A DNA stretch of 64,000 nucleotides from Hyaloraphidium curvatum (lineage: Eukaryota > Monoblepharomycota > Hyaloraphidiomycetes > Hyaloraphidiales > Hyaloraphidiaceae): positions 124,001 through 188,000 of the forward strand of contig JAIVFI010000031.1 of assembly GCA_025558095.1 (NCBI GenBank), in the 5' to 3' direction. The translations under genes were made by a program, and so were the position numbers. Below the pieces are notes generated by a model. The model was not told the DNA's origin, did no database searches, and saw only the letters and a list, made by a program, of their open reading frames with translations. Below, piece after piece: positions 49,512-63,334 of the stretch (positions are counted from its first letter, which is position 1; every line of letters starts with the position of its first letter).

Positions 49512-52500
49512 ATGGGCAAGGGCGGCAAGCGGAAGGCCGACCCGAACAAGGCCTTCCAGAAAAAGAAGCAGAAAGTCGGCGGCCCCAAGGGCCCGCGGCC
49601 GAATGAGACCAACACGTCCTTCACGGCGAGGAGTGGGTCTCCCATCCCGGCTTCCGGAGCGCGAACCGACCCTCGGCCACAGCCGTGCTGGTTCCGACCC
49701 AGAACCTGACGACAGCCAGCGACGATGAGGAAGAGAACGGGCTGCAGGTGGCCGATTTGGTGGCCCGGTGTCACCACCACAAGGGAGCCGCCAAGAGAGG
49801 TCGGCTCGCCTGTCACCTTGGCTGTCTCACATCTGACATATGGACCGTGGGATTAGACGCCGTCGTGGCGCTCCACAAGCACGTGGTCGGCAACGCGGAC
49901 GTCGTGGCGAGGGAACTCGGTGCTATCGTCGAAGGACTGGCCCCATTGGTCGTGGACGACGTTGGTTGCTGTCGGAGCTCCGTTCATGACCGCCTCGTTA
50001 ACCATTCAACGGCTGGACAAAGGATGCCGAAGTGCGCAAAGCCGTTTGTTCTTTCCAGGAGGCGCTGCTGGAGACTTTGCCTCGAGTAGGGGCATCGAGT
50101 GACGTCTCGCGAATGAGGCCAACGTTCTACCCCGACAGGACACGGTGCGCGCGATATCCAAGCTTCTCATTATGTACGTGGTTTCGGCCATGACCCACAT
50201 CGACGAGGACATTCGGGTGGACGCCTTGGCGTCCGTCAGGATGTGGCTGGAAAGCAACCTCTTCGACGACGTCGAGTTGCGGGAAAAGGCGAGTGCTACA
50301 GAGAGGAGGATAACTTGCAGGACGCTTATCTGAGGACGTTGCAGATGTTTCAGAACCTTGTGGCGATGATGTCGAAGGATGCCAAGACGTCCCACGGAGC
50401 ATGTTGGTGGATGTCCTGGTGCAGCTGACTGGCCCTTACCGTTCCGAATCATAGCTCTCAACAGCCGTATGCTGTCTCCCAAGAGCCAGTTGGAAGCACT
50501 GGTCTGCTTCCGCCTTTCCCTCGAGTCGTCAAGCACCCCGGTGCTGCTGAATGGCCAACGGCGATCGGGTGTGAGGAAGTGGCCAGTAACTGTTGGTTCT
50601 CCCTACCTCTCGTCCTTGCTTCAGCTCACGTGGCTCTGCTGCTTGCCAGGAGGGTCAAGTTTGCCAAGTGCCAACTGCTGACGATCTCTACAAGATTGTG
50701 GGTGCACATACGGAAGGGCTCGCACATCAGGCCTGGTCTGACACTCCGCTTCAGGGCAACGACAATTCGTCGCGTGGAACCCTCGCGAGCAAGATCGATA
50801 AGAGCCTGGCCGAATCCGTTTGGTCCTTCCTGATCGACTGCTGGATCGAGAGTCTTCCCGAGGCAATGAATCCTTCAATTCCGAAAGGAGCCATCCGGTA
50901 CAACATCCTGGTCGAGATCCTGAAGGTGATGGATCGCCTGTGGAGGCTTGCTTTCGCTTCGGGTGCCGATGGCGAAGCCGTTCAGACCCGGCTCTGGACT
51001 GCGGTGAACAAGCACGTGGCTTCCGTCTTCCCTGTCGGTTCCAAATCCGCGACCAAGGTGGTGGCATCTGCACCTGCGCCTCCAATTCGTTCTCACTCGC
51101 TTTACCAGGACCAAACGCTCTTCCGCGATCTGAACTTTGCCTTCTGCGAGCTCGCCGGATCTTTTTCGGAGTCTTTGGCGGGACCGGAGGTGGAGCAGGC
51201 GTTCTTGAGCGCGGCAAACTTCCTGAAACGCTCTCTTGCTGCCGAGGTGTGCTCGATCGTGCTGCATTTGTGGCTCTTGCTCATTTGCTCCTAGGTCACG
51301 GGCTGGACTTCGGTCACCGCTACGGCCAGGAACCTGATGGGAGTGCTGGAGAAGGCCATCGGTCTCGTCGATCTTGAGGTGGCGCAGTCGCTCCTTGAGG
51401 TTTGCCTGACGACATGTGCCCGCAATGGCGCAAACTCACGTGCACCCGCAGCCTTTCATAACAGCTCAACGAGAGATCCATTACTCGACACCGGCGCGGT
51501 TGGAGTCGACCCGTTTCCTTGGCAATCTTTTCCATGCTTTTGCCGCTCGACACGGTTATGCCGCCGCGTTCGGCGCTTTCCGAGCTTGGATACTGTCCCT
51601 GCCAGAGCTGCTCTGGCAGATGCGATCCAGCAACTCCCACGATTCCTTCGCGGTACGCACCGCCCGCCTGTGGCATCACTTGTTGTTGCTAAGGACTGTT
51701 GTCTCAGGCCATTGTCGACGTTTTCGGGCGTGTGATCAGCAGCCTGCCTTCCAAAGAAGGTTTCGCGGATGCCGACTTGACCGCAGCTCTAGACAAGGCC
51801 TTCACCCCGCTCTTTACCGTGAACGTCCCCAAGAAAGGTTCGTTGATCACGCCGAGGGAGTATTGGCAATCATCTCACTCCGTTACTGCTGCCAGGGGTC
51901 ATTCTCGGTCCCTTTGTCCGGCAGCCCGATGATGTGCAGAGGACACTCATCGCGATCGCCTTTTGCCACGGGCTTCCGCAAGATAAAGTATGCCGTGCTC
52001 TTGTCTACTGCTGCAACAGTGAGTTTACCGCGCTTGGACGGTGCGTTGTCTTGACGCTGCTCCTATCAGTTCCGACTGTGTCTCTATCGACCGTTGATTT
52101 TGCGCTGGACTTGCTGGAAGCGGCGGTCGAGGACGACAACGCTGCAATGCCCACCTATCTCGGCGCGCTGCTGTCGCTCCTCGTCGGATACTTCTCGGCG
52201 GATTTGCGCGCGCTTTCAGAGGGCAACGCTGTCTTGGACGTTGATGTGGGCTTGCGGGAGAAAGTGCAGTCATGGGAGGCAAGTCTTGAAGTGCTTTTCT
52301 TCGCTACATCAAGCTTGACGGATAGAAAACGTTCGCAATCCTACAGAGAAGCGGCTACAAAGCTTCCGCTACTCGGGACGATGCGCACGCGCGCCTCGCG
52401 GCCATGACTACGGCGGACTTTGTGTCGTGGCGTTTTGAAGTCGCCAAGGTGGGTTGGATCGGACACAGCAGAGCACTGGGATGCTAATCGGACGAATCTG

Positions 52501-53123
52501 CAGCTTGTCATCAATCACCTCGGCAGGCTGGCGCCCGCGGAGCTCCAGCGTGCTCTTCGATCCTGGGCTGCGCCTATTTCTTCATGGGCAAAGCTGCCAG
52601 CACCTGCAGACTCTTTGGCGGCGGTCCTGCTCGCCCTCTGCACCTTTCCGCTTCCGGACGAACTTCATGGTATCGTTCTCGAGCGGGCAATTGCCTTGCA
52701 CATTCACGACCGGCTCAAGCACGGAGCACGGGAGGTTCGTTGACCTCGGAGCCACCAAATTCATTCGAATGACTTTTGATCTCACAGGTTTCGTGGATCC
52801 GCGATGCCGTGGATCTTGCTTTCCGCTGGATAGTGCGCTCCTGTCTGCCTCTCTTTGCGGACGTCCTGGAGATTGTCGTCACATCTCCGGACACGGCGGC
52901 GGACCGCCTGCTCGGGCACCTCGATTTCGCGCAGGACCTCTTCGATTCCGGCCACATGGCGGGCGCATCCCTCGATGCGGCGGTGACAGCCAAGCTCCGC
53001 GGCGCCTTGGAAAAGGCGCGCGCCGCTGACCGCGGCTTTTCCCAAGCCGACAAGCTGCAGATCGCCCAGACGGCCTCGCGGGCCGGGGCGCTGCTGGGCT
53101 CGATCATTCTTCGGACAGGGTGA
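49512..53123 (+). CDS. IPI1: TEX10/IPI1-like pre-rRNA processing protein (Rix1 complex)
   Basis: A multi-exon gene (about 10 exons). The start KADPNKAFQKKKQKVGGPKG and, across the first intron, SFTART to VLVPTQNLTTASDD followed by VADLVARCHHHKGAAKRDAV match the TEX10/IPI1 N-terminus (basic leader, then HEAT-like repeats). SAMTHIDEDIRVDALASVRM corresponds to the conserved N-terminal block. FLIDCWIESLPEAMNPS matches the family's central CWIE motif. The rest is helical to the stop at 53123. IPI1/TEX10, with RIX1/PELP1 and IPI3/WDR18, matures the 60S pre-ribosome (ITS2 processing). Several splice sites in the middle (50100-50600, 51280-52450) are only approximately located. With IMP3 and eIF6 it adds to the ribosome-biogenesis genes here. 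Confidence 0.85.
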
Positions 53124-53198
53124 GGCAGGACCTCGCGTCGGCATTGTCCATCTCCTGCGCGCTCCCTGCGGTGGCCATCTCCGGCGCGCACCGCCGCA

Positions 53199-54327
53199 TC
53201 AGGGCTGTTTGTGGTCGAACGTTAGCCGTTGTCGCTTGCGACTGCGGTTCGGCGCACCCAGGAAAGGTTTGTAGCGCTGCTCGGCCGGTTCGTCGTCCGC
53301 GAGCCGCCTTTGCTCAGCCGCTTCCTCCTCAGCGCCGCCCGTTTTCCTGCGGTCCGAGTCAGCCGGGTGCTGCAAGCAACCAAGGAGCAACGCACCAGAC
53401 CCGCGCCAGCCTCCGCTCCTTGTCCGAGATCGGCTTCTTGTCGAGCGACGTCAGCCCTCCCAGCGCGGCCAGCACGGCTTTCCGGTAGCCGCGGACGTTG
53501 CGCACGATGGGGTTCTCCTCCAGCGAGAGCACGGCCTGTTGGCGGCGTCAGCCGGCGTTGGGAGGCGGCACGTGGTCGGCGTACCAGGCTCGGCATCCGC
53601 GCGAGGATGTCGATCAGCTCTTCGCCGGCCAGTCTGTTGTACCCCAGCTCCAACACGCTGCACGCACGGGAATCAGCCGCGCTTCCCGGCATCCCCGCAT
53701 CTCCCGCACCTCAGCTTGGCGCACCCAGCGACGCCCTCCACGTCCTCGGCCCGCGCCAGCATGTTCCTCGACAGATCCAGCGTCTCGAGGCACGGCAGGT
53801 AACCCAGATCCGGCACTTTGCAGACGAGGTTGCCCGAGAGGTTCAGCGACGTCAGCTTCGCCAGAAAGTCCAGCCGCGGGATGTCGCGGATCGCGTTGCA
53901 CTGCAGGAAGAGGCAGCGGAGCTCCGCGAGCGAATCTGCCCCGGAAGCACGTCAGCTGCCATCTCTTGCGACCGGCAACCAAGACAGACCGAGTCCCTCG
54001 ATGTCGCGGATGCAGTTGTTGTCCAGGAACAGCGTCCTCACCCCCGTGTACGGCTCGAGGTTCCTGATCTCCCCGAACCCTTCCCCCGGCAAATCAGCAC
54101 CTTCGTCCGGGCCGACCGGCGGAGAAAGCACCTTGGTAGTGCAGGAACAGCCTGTCGTTGAGCTCCGGCACGGCGTACAGCCCCTGCGCGCGGCACAGCT
54201 CGCGGAGGAGCCGGGGGGTCATGAGCGTGCGCCCGAGGGAGTCGAGCTCCCGCGCGCGGAGGGGCTTGGTGGGGAGCTGGATGGTGCCCGGCGGGCCCGG
54301 CGAAGGAGCGGGGTCCTCGGGATCCAT
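53199..54327 (-). CDS. DNAAF1: Dynein axonemal assembly factor 1 (LRRC50/ODA7)
   Basis: The start region MTPRLLRELCRAQGLYAVPE followed by LNDRLFLHYQG is diagnostic of DNAAF1. Leucine-rich repeats of the SDS22 type follow across short introns: LEPYTGVRTLFLDNNCIRDI, LRCLFLQCNAIRDIPRL, LTSLNLSGNLV, YLPCLETLDLSRNMLARAED, VLELGYNRLAGEELIDIL. The LRR-cap motif is NPIVRNVRGYRKAVLAALGG with LTSLDKKPISDKERRLARVW. An acidic/basic tail ends at 53199. The protein acts in the cytoplasm to preassemble outer and inner dynein arms. Only lineages with motile cilia keep it, so this organism (or a very recent ancestor) is flagellated. The predicted length of about 300 aa is shorter than the animal protein. Confidence 0.9.
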
Positions 54328-54453
54328 CGGAATTGCAGTTCGAAGTCCGATTTGCCAGGGTGACGGTGGCGATCAGGGACAGTCAGGGGGCCAGCTCGCA
54401 AGCAGTGGAACCGCACGACCGCGCCGCGCGACAAAGCCTCGCATTCTCTACAT

Positions 54454-56719
54454 CTACCGTGCCCTCAAGCTCGCCCCCGCATCCAGCACCTCCTCGGTGC
54501 ACCCCCCCAGGTCCAGCGCGTCCAGCGCCTCCCAGTCCGGCTCCCGCGGCTGCCCCGCGCCGGGCCGCCGGCGCTCGTAGAAGAGCACGTACACGTTCTG
54601 GCTCGCCACCACCTCGGGGGTCGTGGGGAGCGCGACCGAGTCGTTCATCTCGAACCACGCGTCGGCGCCCGAGTTGTAGACGTAGGAAACGTAGTGTCCC
54701 GATCCGAGCTGCCCGTGGTGGACCACGGCGGCGTAGAGATCGTAGAGGGTGTTCTTCACGTGGTCGCTGAAAGGGGCGGGTTGCGACGTCAGCGGCGTGG
54801 CAAATCTCCCGCCGGCCGCGGCTTACCTCGTGAACGGCGCCATGTCCAGCCCCACGAGCGGGAACTGCACGTACGTGTCGATTTTTGCCCTCGAGCTGCG
54901 CGAGTAGCGGAACCGCTTCACGTGCAGGCACAGGATCTCGGGCAGCCGCTTGATGAGGAACTTCTTCGTGATGCGCTCCATGTCCTTGCAGTTTTCGCAG
55001 CGGTACCGCTCGCTCTCGGCGAGGGTCTCGAGCTCGGTGAAGGACTGGAGGCAGTCTGGCGGCGCGGGAGCGTTCAGCGACCGGCCGACCTTTCCACCGG
55101 TCCCCCAAAGACTTACCGACGATGGTGCAGGGGTACAGCTTCTGCTCCAGCTTGTTCCTCCTCGCCACGAAGCGCTCCGGGATGGTCAGCGACATGTCCA
55201 GGAAGGGGTCCTCCTTGCTGGACACGCGCGAGCACCGCAGGCACGTGACCTGGTTCCACAGCACGCCGCGGAAGGTGCGCATCATGATGCCCTCGTCGCC
55301 CGCGCTCAGCTCGTTGTGGAGGCGGTCCAGGAGGTAGCGGAGGAATTCCTGTGCGTCCTGTGGGGGCACGTCAGCGATCCCTACCCAGTGAGAAGCCCGC
55401 GCCGGGCAGGTACCTGCTGCTGGTAGCCCTTGAACATGGGCACCACCTTCCAGACCGACTGCAGGAAGCTGTCCGGCGACAGCGAGAGGCTCTCGGAGGA
55501 CCACATGTCCTTGATGAGCGCGGCAAACTCGGCCGAGAGCGAGACGCCGCCCAGGTTGGTCATCCTCCGCGTCAGCGGGCGCGGCTGCGGGCCGCCCGGG
55601 GCCGACGTGGGGCTGGCGGACGACGAGGCGGGCACGGAGGGGGCGGCGGAGGGTGCGGAGGAGGGGAGGGGGGGAGGGGTGTAGTTGCTGAAGTAGTCCT
55701 TCAGCAGTTCCGTCGCGCTGGCGGGGTGAGGCGTCAGGCGAGGGAACCGGCAGCGGCCGCCGGCGGTCCCACCTGAGCGCCTGGAGGATGGCGTTCATGA
55801 AGCACGTGTTGCCGAGGTTCATGAGTCCGGTGATGCCGCGGTGCTTGACCAGCTCCAGCTTGCGCTTCTTCCGCGCGCGCGGCTGGACGGCGCCGCCGCC
55901 GCAGAGGTCCGCCTGGCGGTGCGCGCGCAGGCTGTCGCGTTGGCCGAAGCGGGGCGGGAGGTGAGCGGGCGGCGCCCGGGGTCTGCCGCCGGGGGTCACC
56001 GACAGCGGCCGCCTCGGCAGCGCGGCGCCCTCGGCCACGACGGCCACCGAGTAGTCCGAGGCGCGCGACAGGTCCGACAGCGTCTCGTCGTCGTCGCCAA
56101 AGTCGTCTGGGTCGATTGCGCGGCGGATGACCTGGCGCACGGGGTCGAGCAGCTCGTCGTGCGAGCCGACGTAGTCGTCGCACTCGTAGCTGGGTTGCGG
56201 GGGGTGGGCGGGTCAGGGGAGCGTCCCCGGGGTGCCGGCAGCAGGGGTACCAGAATGTCGACAGGTCCAGCGGGTTGATTGTTGCTGCGTGGCCTGTCAG
56301 CTTGTGGTGCGCCAGGCCGTGCGCCGCCTCGTAGCTGGGCGGGGGTCAGGGCGGGCCGGGCGGGGCCGGCGGGCCACCCACCGGCCGCAGAAGGTCTCGC
56401 CGCACGCGAGGCACGTCCACAGCGACGGCCCGTGAGCGCGGCAGTCTGCGCGGGTCAGCCTCGGGGTCGCGGGAAACGGCGGCGGCGCACCTCGGCACAC
56501 AATGTCCCGCGCGCGCGCCACGCCTCTGAGCCCGGCGGCGACGCGGGCGGCGTCGATGGCCGGCGCGCCCGGCGCTGCTGAGAGGTGCGGGCACTCGCCG
56601 GCGGACGACACGGGCGACGGCCTGCAAAGGGTCAGCGGGGCTCCCCCAAAGCGCCGCCGCACGCACCACGGCGACACCACCGCCGACGCCGCGCCGCCCA
56701 CGCGCGCTGGGGGCTCCAT
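54454..56719 (-). CDS. ZnF-UBP ubiquitin carboxyl-terminal hydrolase (C19; USP22/USP3/USP44-like)
   Basis: Split by several short introns. The N-terminus carries a UBP zinc finger (ECPHLSAAP, SLWTCLACGETFCGRWV, then YECDDYVGSHDELLDPVRQV). The Cys box is ITGLMNLGNTCFMNAILQAL, with the catalytic Cys in NTCF. QDAQEFLRYLLDRLHNEL, WNQVTCLRCSRVSSKEDPFL and YRCENCKDMERITKK supply the USP fingers. The His box is GQLGSGHYVSYVYN, followed by WFEMNDSV. All catalytic residues are present. Homologues remove ubiquitin from histones (SAGA module) or act at mitotic checkpoints. The exact orthology is unclear. A Ser/Pro/Ala-rich insert lies between the Cys box and the SAEFAALIKDMW segment. Confidence 0.9.
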
Positions 56720-57417
56720 CGCCGCGCCCGCGGCCGGGGAGGCCGACGGGGTGCCGGTCGAACCGGCTCAGAGAGGCCGAAACCAAAAGCGGGTGGTGCT
56801 GGCAGGTGGCTCCCTGGGTCACGTGAGACAATCACCCCGTCCCCGCACCGACGGGGGCCGCCGAATCAATCCATCACGGACTAAAATTCGCCGGGCAGGC
56901 CGGCACCTCGCTGTTCCGCATGTTTGCGGCGGTCCGCTGCCTCCGTGGTGCCATCCGGCAAGGGTCCCGTCCCTCATCCCGCCAGCCCAGATCAACGGCC
57001 AATGCAGCTTGTTTCTGGCTCTCCGACCTTCGACTAATGCTGCTTAGAATGTTTTCTCGGTCTCCTTGAGAGACCGCGGATTCGCCGGACCACTCCCTCC
57101 GGCGCCTCGCCACGCAAGCCCGAGATCGCGCTGCGCACCGGCAGGCTCTCCTACCCCCGGCAGAAACGTGTTCAAAAGCTGAAAAATCCAACGATGTCGT
57201 AGGGATGCGGGATTGGTCGGTGGGGAACCCGCGATCAGTCGCAGCGAAAGGAGAAAGCTGACTCAGCAAGTCGGCTTTGCCCCCCCGACCGAGCCCTGGC
57301 GGACGGGGGACGTACCGAGTCTCCGAAGACTCCGAAACGACCAGAACCCCATTCCTTTCCATCAAACGCTATCTCTTATGGCACACGCGACCATCTGGCA
57401 CCCTTCCGGCACGCCCG
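56720..57417. other. Intergenic, no gene seen
   Basis: About 700 bp between the deubiquitinase start and the methyltransferase stop. No supported coding frame, repeat or RNA gene was found. Confidence 0.4.
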
Positions 57418-58295
57418 CTACTGCCTGGCGACCACCAGCCTCAGCGACCCCACCCACTCCGCCGTCCGCCTCAGATGCCCGTGCTTCCGATCCCATTCCC
57501 CGCTCTCCAGATCCCTCCTCAGCGCATCGACGCACCGCTGCTCCTCCTCCCTCGTCACGAAGCTCCACGACGACTGCGCCCGCCTCGCACCCTCGTCGAG
57601 GAACATCTCTGGCCGGCCGTAGTACGCCTCCACGAACCCGTCGCCACAATTAAGCGGGATCGGCACCTCCACGACCTCGGCGTCGCCTCCCAGCCCTTCC
57701 ACGAGGGTGCGCAGGGAAGGGAACCGCGGCACCTCGTTCTCGACGAGGGACGGCGTGTACTCGGCGAGCCAGAACTTCCCCAACCCCTCCGGATCGCACG
57801 TCAGCAAAACGATCCTGCCGCCGGCCTTGGTCACCCTCCTCATCTCCGCCAACCCCGCCGCGAGATCGCGCCACTGGTGCACGGTGAAGGAGCCCATGGC
57901 GGCGTCGAAGCCGGCGTCGGGGAACGGCAGCGCTTCGGCGGCGGCGTCGACGGCGGGCGGCAGGTTCGGCGGGCGTTGCGCGCGCATGGAGGCGCTGGGC
58001 TCGACGGGGACCACCTCGATGCCTTGGAAACGGCGTCGTGAGCGCGTGCCGGCGGCATCATCGGAGCGGGGAACGCACCGGGACCTTCGGGTTCGTAGCT
58101 CCCCGCCCCGGCGCCGACGTTGACCACCCTGCACGGCTTCCCGGCTTCGATGCCGAGGTGTTCCCACAGCATCTTCGCGATGGCCGGCTCCGGCCTCCTG
58201 TAGCAGCCGTAACCGGTCCCGTGGGCCGCATAGTCGACGTCACCGGCGCTGCCGTCCGCGGCGCGCGCTTGCGGGGCGGCGGGTGCGGCGGCCAT
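57418..58295 (-). CDS. Class I SAM-dependent methyltransferase
   Basis: Exons 58295-58085 and 58022-57418 join in phase to about 271 aa. Motif I is CRVVNVGAGAGSYEPEG, across the splice from the acidic loop GIEVVPVEPSASM, where the Glu would bind the SAM ribose. Post-motifs are ALPFPDAGFDAAMGSFTVHQ and MRRVTKAGGRIVLLTCDP, typical of Methyltransf_11 enzymes acting on small molecules. The C-terminal half (GFVEAYYGRPEMFLDEGAR) resembles bacterial and fungal proteins of unknown substrate. No targeting signal. The bacterial-like sequence could reflect transfer, but base composition matches its neighbours, so this is not claimed. Confidence 0.85.
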
Positions 58296-58594
58296 CTTGC
58301 GGAGCGTGGACGGCGGGAGCGGGGTTTTGAAGGGACGGTGGTGAAGCACGGCGCGTTGTTCCGCCCGATGTCATCCGCGCCGGGCTGCGGAGGAAACCAA
58401 GTGCGGAAATGCAACGTTCCGAAATCGAGGAGCGATCGCTTTCCGGAGTTCGACGGACTTGTTCCGACGTTTTGGGATGATTCAGCGCGCGCCTCAGATC
58501 GTTAGGGTCGGGCGTCGCGCTCACCGTCGCGTCGCGGCGTCCTCAACCGACGCCCAACCGCTCAACCCCCCCACCGAACCCCGCGCATTCCACA

Positions 58595-59513
58595 ATGGTC
58601 CGTCGGCGCGCCTCCCGCCCGCGCGCGCGCTCACCCCCCATTTCCCGCGCGCAGGGCAAGGCACCGGCCAAGGACAAGGACGCCGCGCCCGGCAAGAAGC
58701 CGCGCAAGCCCGCCGAGGCCAAGGAAAAGGTGGCGGCCGCGGACGTGGACGGCGTGGTGCTGGCGTACCTGCGGAGGCAGAACAGGCCGTACAGCGCGAT
58801 CGTGGGTGGGCCGCGCGGGCGGTGCGAAATCGCGGCTGACACCGAACTGCTGATACAGGACGTGTTCAACAACCTCGGAGGTGCCGTCTGCATGGTTTCC
58901 TCCGTCCGTCGCGATGCCGATCGGCCCCTTTTGCGCGCGCAGGCACGATCCCCAAGGCGCAGGTGGTCAAGTCCCTCGCCGGCCTCTTCTCGTCGAACCA
59001 GATCCACGGCAAGTCGTACAGCAAGAGCTGGATCTACATGGCGCGGCAGGACGAGGGGGAAGCGCCGAGCCAGGCGGACCTCGAAGCGCTGGACGCGAAG
59101 GTGGCGGGTGAGTTGCCCGCGCGAGAGGTGCGATCGGTCCGCGCGATCGCTCACGGCATGGGATGCCGCCAGACCTCGAGAGCAAGCGCGACGATGCGCG
59201 GGACGAGAACAAGCGCAGGGTGCACGAGCTCCACGCCGCGCTGGCGGAGCCCACGGACGCTCAGCTGGAGGAGCTGCTGCCCAAGCTGCGCGCCGAGACG
59301 GAGGCGCTCGCCGCGCGGCTGGCGGCGCTGCGGAGCAACGCGGTCGCGGGTCCGAGCGAGGCCGAGAAGCTCGCGATCGCGGAGGAGGAGGCTAGGTGCC
59401 TGGGGAGGAAGAGGGCGTACGCGAGGCTCGAGGCCGACGTCGTGGGGCAGCTGTGCGACGCGACGCAGAGCAAGCCCGCCGCGTTCAGGGAGCAGGTCGG
59501 GCTCGAGGACTGA
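58595..59513 (+). CDS. HOP2: Meiotic recombination protein HOP2 (PSMC3IP/TBPIP)
   Basis: Exons 58595-58801, 58859-58880, 58943-59107 and 59173-59513 join in phase to about 244 aa. The second exon is only 22 nt. The winged helix reads VVLAYLRRQNRPYSA, DVFNNLGG, PKAQVVKSLAGL and SYSKSWIYMARQD, the HOP2 signature. The leucine-zipper coiled-coil begins LEALDAKVADLESKRDDA, and the C-terminal segment ends AAFREQVGLED, as in other HOP2 proteins (FFEEVGIE in animals). HOP2 with MND1 stimulates DMC1/RAD51 strand exchange in meiosis. A first intron just after the ATG codon (donor GTCCGT, acceptor CGCGCAG) is a possible alternative, removing an Arg-rich leader. Confidence 0.9.
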
Positions 59514-59635
59514 TACCCAAGGCAGTGAAAGCGAATGGTCCGAAGTACGTATCGTGTTCCTGGTATCATGCAGCAGCAAAACACAACCTCGATCGAGCCC
59601 ATCCGACTCCCAGCCGGGCCTCGTTTCCGGCGCCC

Positions 59636-62187
<2,552 letters not shown>

Positions 62188-62353
62188 ACGGGCGCGAGGC
62201 AGCTCTGATTTTGGCTGAGCTGGCTCTGTTTACGGCGACGCGCTCCGGCACAAAAGCTGCTCCACTTCGCATTCTTCATTCCACGCGTCCCGCACACCGT
62301 CTAGCCGCCGAATCCAGCGCATCGCATCGTCCACATCACCATCCGAGAGTACC

Positions 62354-63204
62354 ATGGCAGTCCGTGGGTCCTGCCGGCCCCGCAAGCCGCGGCACATCGC
62401 CGACATTCCTTCCTCCCGCCAGGCGCCCAGTTCGAAAACAGCAACGACATCGGCGTCTTCGCCAAGCTCACCAACTCCTTCTGCCTCGTCGCCATCGGCG
62501 GCTCCGAGAACTTCTACTCGGTCTTCGAGGGCGAGCTCGCGGACGTGATCCCTGTCGTGCACACCTCCATAGCCGGCACCCGCATCGTCGGCCGCCTCAC
62601 GGCCGGCAACCGCCACGGCCTGCTGGTCCCCAGCACGACCACGGACCAGGAGCTTCAGCACATCCGCAACGCGCTGCCGGACAAGGTGGCCATCCAGCGG
62701 ATCGAGGAACGCCTCTCGGCGCTGGGCAACGTGATCGCGTGCAACGACTACGTCGCGCTCGTGCACCCGGACGTGGACCGCGAGACGGAGGAGATCATCG
62801 CGGACGTGCTGCAGGTCGAGGTGTTCCGCCAGACTATCGCCAACAACGTGCTCGTGGGATCGTACTGCGCCATCAGCAACCAGGGCGGGCTCGTGCACCC
62901 GAGGACGTCGGTCGAGGACCAGGACGAGCTGTCATCGCTGCTGCAGGTCCCGCTCGTCGTGGGTATTGGCCCGTTGGCACTGCCTGTTCATCTTGCTGAC
63001 CGGATTCGACCGCAGGCCGGGACAGTCAATCGCGGCTCCGACGTCATCGGCGCCGGCCTCGTGGTCAACGACTGGTCCGCATTCGCGGGCATGGACACGA
63101 CCTCCACCGAGCTCTCGGTCATCGAGGGCATCTTCAAGCTCCAAGCACAGGGTCCGGGTTTCGTCGTCAACGAACTCCGCGACAGCGTCGTCGACACCCT
63201 GTGA
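62354..63204 (+). CDS. EIF6: Translation initiation factor 6 (60S anti-association factor)
   Basis: Exons 62354-62363, 62423-62958 and 63016-63204 join in phase to about 244 aa, the exact family length. The 10-nt first exon MAVR joins [20 protein letters not shown], the invariant eIF6 opening. The pentein repeats follow ([60 protein letters not shown], and across the last GTGGGT intron PLV to [19 protein letters not shown]). eIF6 binds the 60S subunit, prevents premature joining and is needed for 60S biogenesis. The micro-exon will be missed by automatic annotation. Converges with glycogen phosphorylase (130 bp between the stops). Confidence 0.98.
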
Positions 63205-63334
63205 GCGGGCCCGCCCCGATCCCCTTCCCTTGCCCCGCCGGCCCTCGGCCGCTTCGGGTCGGCGGCTACCCGGCTTATCGGCGGGCCGTGCCTGCGCCGC
63301 TGCCTGGGCGACGCTCGCCTCGCCACGCACCGGT

